A stretch of DNA of 7,218 nucleotides from NCBI GenBank assembly GCA_024639745.1, contig JAHEHW010000083.1:1-7218 (forward strand). Direction: 5' to 3'. Source of the DNA: Salaquimonas sp. (GTDB taxonomy: Bacteria > Pseudomonadota > Alphaproteobacteria > Rhizobiales > Rhizobiaceae). Below the pieces are notes generated by a model. The model saw nothing but the letters and a program-made list of their open reading frames with translations, did not search any database and was not told where the DNA came from. This document shows positions 6,353-7,218 of the stretch, piece after piece. Position 1 is the first letter of the stretch, and each line of letters starts with the position of its first letter. Made by a program: the position numbers and the translations under genes.

Positions 6353-6890
6353 ATGAATTTGGACTCCGCTTCAGATCTGCACCCAATGGTCTGAAACGGA
6401 GCCCTAGTTTCCGATATTCCTTCTTTATCGCGACAGGTACATCGCTATCGTTTTTTTCGTAGAGAATATCGGGGATCGGCAACGAGGTATTCTGCTCATC
6501 CACATTGAAGAAGAGCGTTCCATTACCGTTAAGCGTGATTTCGCGGGCGGCCATTACACTGAGCGGAAAGCCGCTGCTAACTTCGGAATCGCCGCTTACC
6601 GCCACATCGCGCTCGCCGAAAGCCATGATGCCTTTAAAATAGGTGTTAGAGTTTCCGGAGAAGGCATTCGTGTTTGACATAACTGCGGAGTCGTCGAAAA
6701 AAAACAGGAAGCCTGCAAGCGGGCCATTATCCCTGGCTATTGAGTTGAACGTGGTCCCGCCCGAGAATTGGGTCGCGGTATTTTCTCCGACAAAGACAAA
6801 GGTCACGCCATCCCCGCGGAGCTCTACATTGCCGATGGTCTTGAGCAGTCCCTTCACGATTGAGAGCCCGGGACCAAAACAGCGGCGCAT
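6294..6890 (-). pseudogene. C-terminal remnant resembling a TadG-like Flp-pilus protein, 5'-truncated
   Basis: The 198-residue frame reads like the C-terminal half of alphaproteobacterial TadG-type proteins: PGLSIVKGLLKTIGNVELRG (7-26), then DGVTFVFVGENT, GPLAGFLFFFDD, a beta-rich run with repeated GN/SG residues, SVMAAREITLNGNGTLFF and a final LPIPDILYEK (137-146). No signal or membrane anchor and no N-terminal part are present. Upstream on this strand only about 25 unrelated codons come before a TGA near 6968, and a tRNA gene starts soon after, so the 5' part is gone. After about residue 150 the frame runs through the hemerythrin terminator hairpin and overlaps the last 59 bases of that gene, probably a random run-on. 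No good ribosome site precedes the ATG at 6890. A small intact gene for a beta-rich exported-type protein cannot be excluded, but the absent N-terminus argues for decay. The family match is from memory of motifs, not a search. Confidence 0.5.
6361..6404 (+). terminator. Long imperfect hairpin after the hemerythrin gene
   Basis: GGACTCCGCTTCAGA (6361-6375) pairs with TCTGAAACGGAGCCC (6390-6404) at 13 of 15 positions (C-A and A-C mismatches). The stem can extend by a T-G and a C-G pair to leave a 10-nt loop. It begins 8 nt after the hemerythrin stop. Only TTT at 6408-6410 follows, so termination may be weak or the element may stabilise the mRNA end. Confidence 0.5.
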
Positions 6891-7006
6891 TTGCGAAGTT
6901 GAAACCTTGGCGCAACACTTTGTGTTAAGTTTTGTAAGAATAAGCGTGTTTCCTACCGCTCATTTCCGAGGGGTTGTTAACCTTTTGTTATTTTCTTAGT
7001 AAAAAC

Positions 7007-7109
<103 letters not shown>

Positions 7110-7218
7110 TCCACGCCGCTTCAGCGAACCAATTATGATCGCTAACGCCCTCGAATGGAAGGCTGCATACCGTTCCAAACTGGCGGAATCAAGCCTAAAG
7201 CAGTTCATGCTTGATTTT
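7110..7218. other. Right-end stretch without a recognisable gene
   Basis: No convincing coding frame is seen. AATCAAGC (7187-7194) and GCTTGATT (7209-7216) form a perfect 8-bp inverted repeat with a 14-nt spacer, running into T bases at the window edge. It could be an operator or part of a terminator for something beyond the window. The stretch probably also contains the tRNA promoter on the - strand. Confidence 0.3.

Noticed and set aside
6643..6999. A 118-codon + strand open frame
   Set aside because: It is antisense to the TadG-like fragment, has no domain or good ribosome site, and its composition looks random.

Overview
The window looks like a chromosomal or large-replicon segment from an alphaproteobacterium, most likely a rhizobium-type member of the Hyphomicrobiales. 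The reasons are the moderately high GC coding style, a DctB/DctD-type two-component pair next to a TRAP transporter, rhizobial-looking protein sequences, and a decayed fragment resembling a TadG-type pilus protein. No taxonomic search could be run, so the genus is open.

Left half (1-4804, all + strand): the 3' part of a DctB-like sensor histidine kinase is followed 6 nt later by a short response regulator with a DctD-like receiver and a DctD-like Fis-type helix-turn-helix but no sigma54 AAA+ domain. A 100-nt gap then holds a perfect 9-bp inverted repeat with extra half-sites and a possible sigma70-type -10 box. Next comes a complete tripartite TRAP transporter: periplasmic binding protein (dctP), small membrane subunit (dctQ) and large membrane subunit (dctM). 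Two stem-loops sit between dctP and dctQ, dctQ and dctM overlap at TAATG, and a bidirectional-looking terminator closes the unit. The likely logic is that the kinase senses an organic acid, the regulator binds the inverted repeat, and dctPQM imports the compound. The substrate cannot be read from sequence.

Middle (4879-6404): a class I glutamine amidotransferase on the - strand and a hemerythrin-like HHE protein on the + strand are divergently arranged around a roughly 190-nt AT-richer intergenic region. That region contains a 12/13 inverted repeat and a related third copy. A long imperfect hairpin follows the hemerythrin gene.

Right end (6294-7218): a - strand open frame carries what looks like the C-terminal part of a TadG-like Flp-pilus protein with its N-terminal part missing, probably a remnant. 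About 120 nt away is an intact tRNA-Ala(GGC) on the - strand, flanked by short complementary sequences. The last ~110 nt show no gene.

Most of the window is recognisable biology. The best candidate for something less described is the DctD-like regulator without its AAA+ domain, paired with a promoter that lacks a sigma54 signature but carries a well-placed palindromic site. No CRISPR array, insertion sequence or phage gene was seen.
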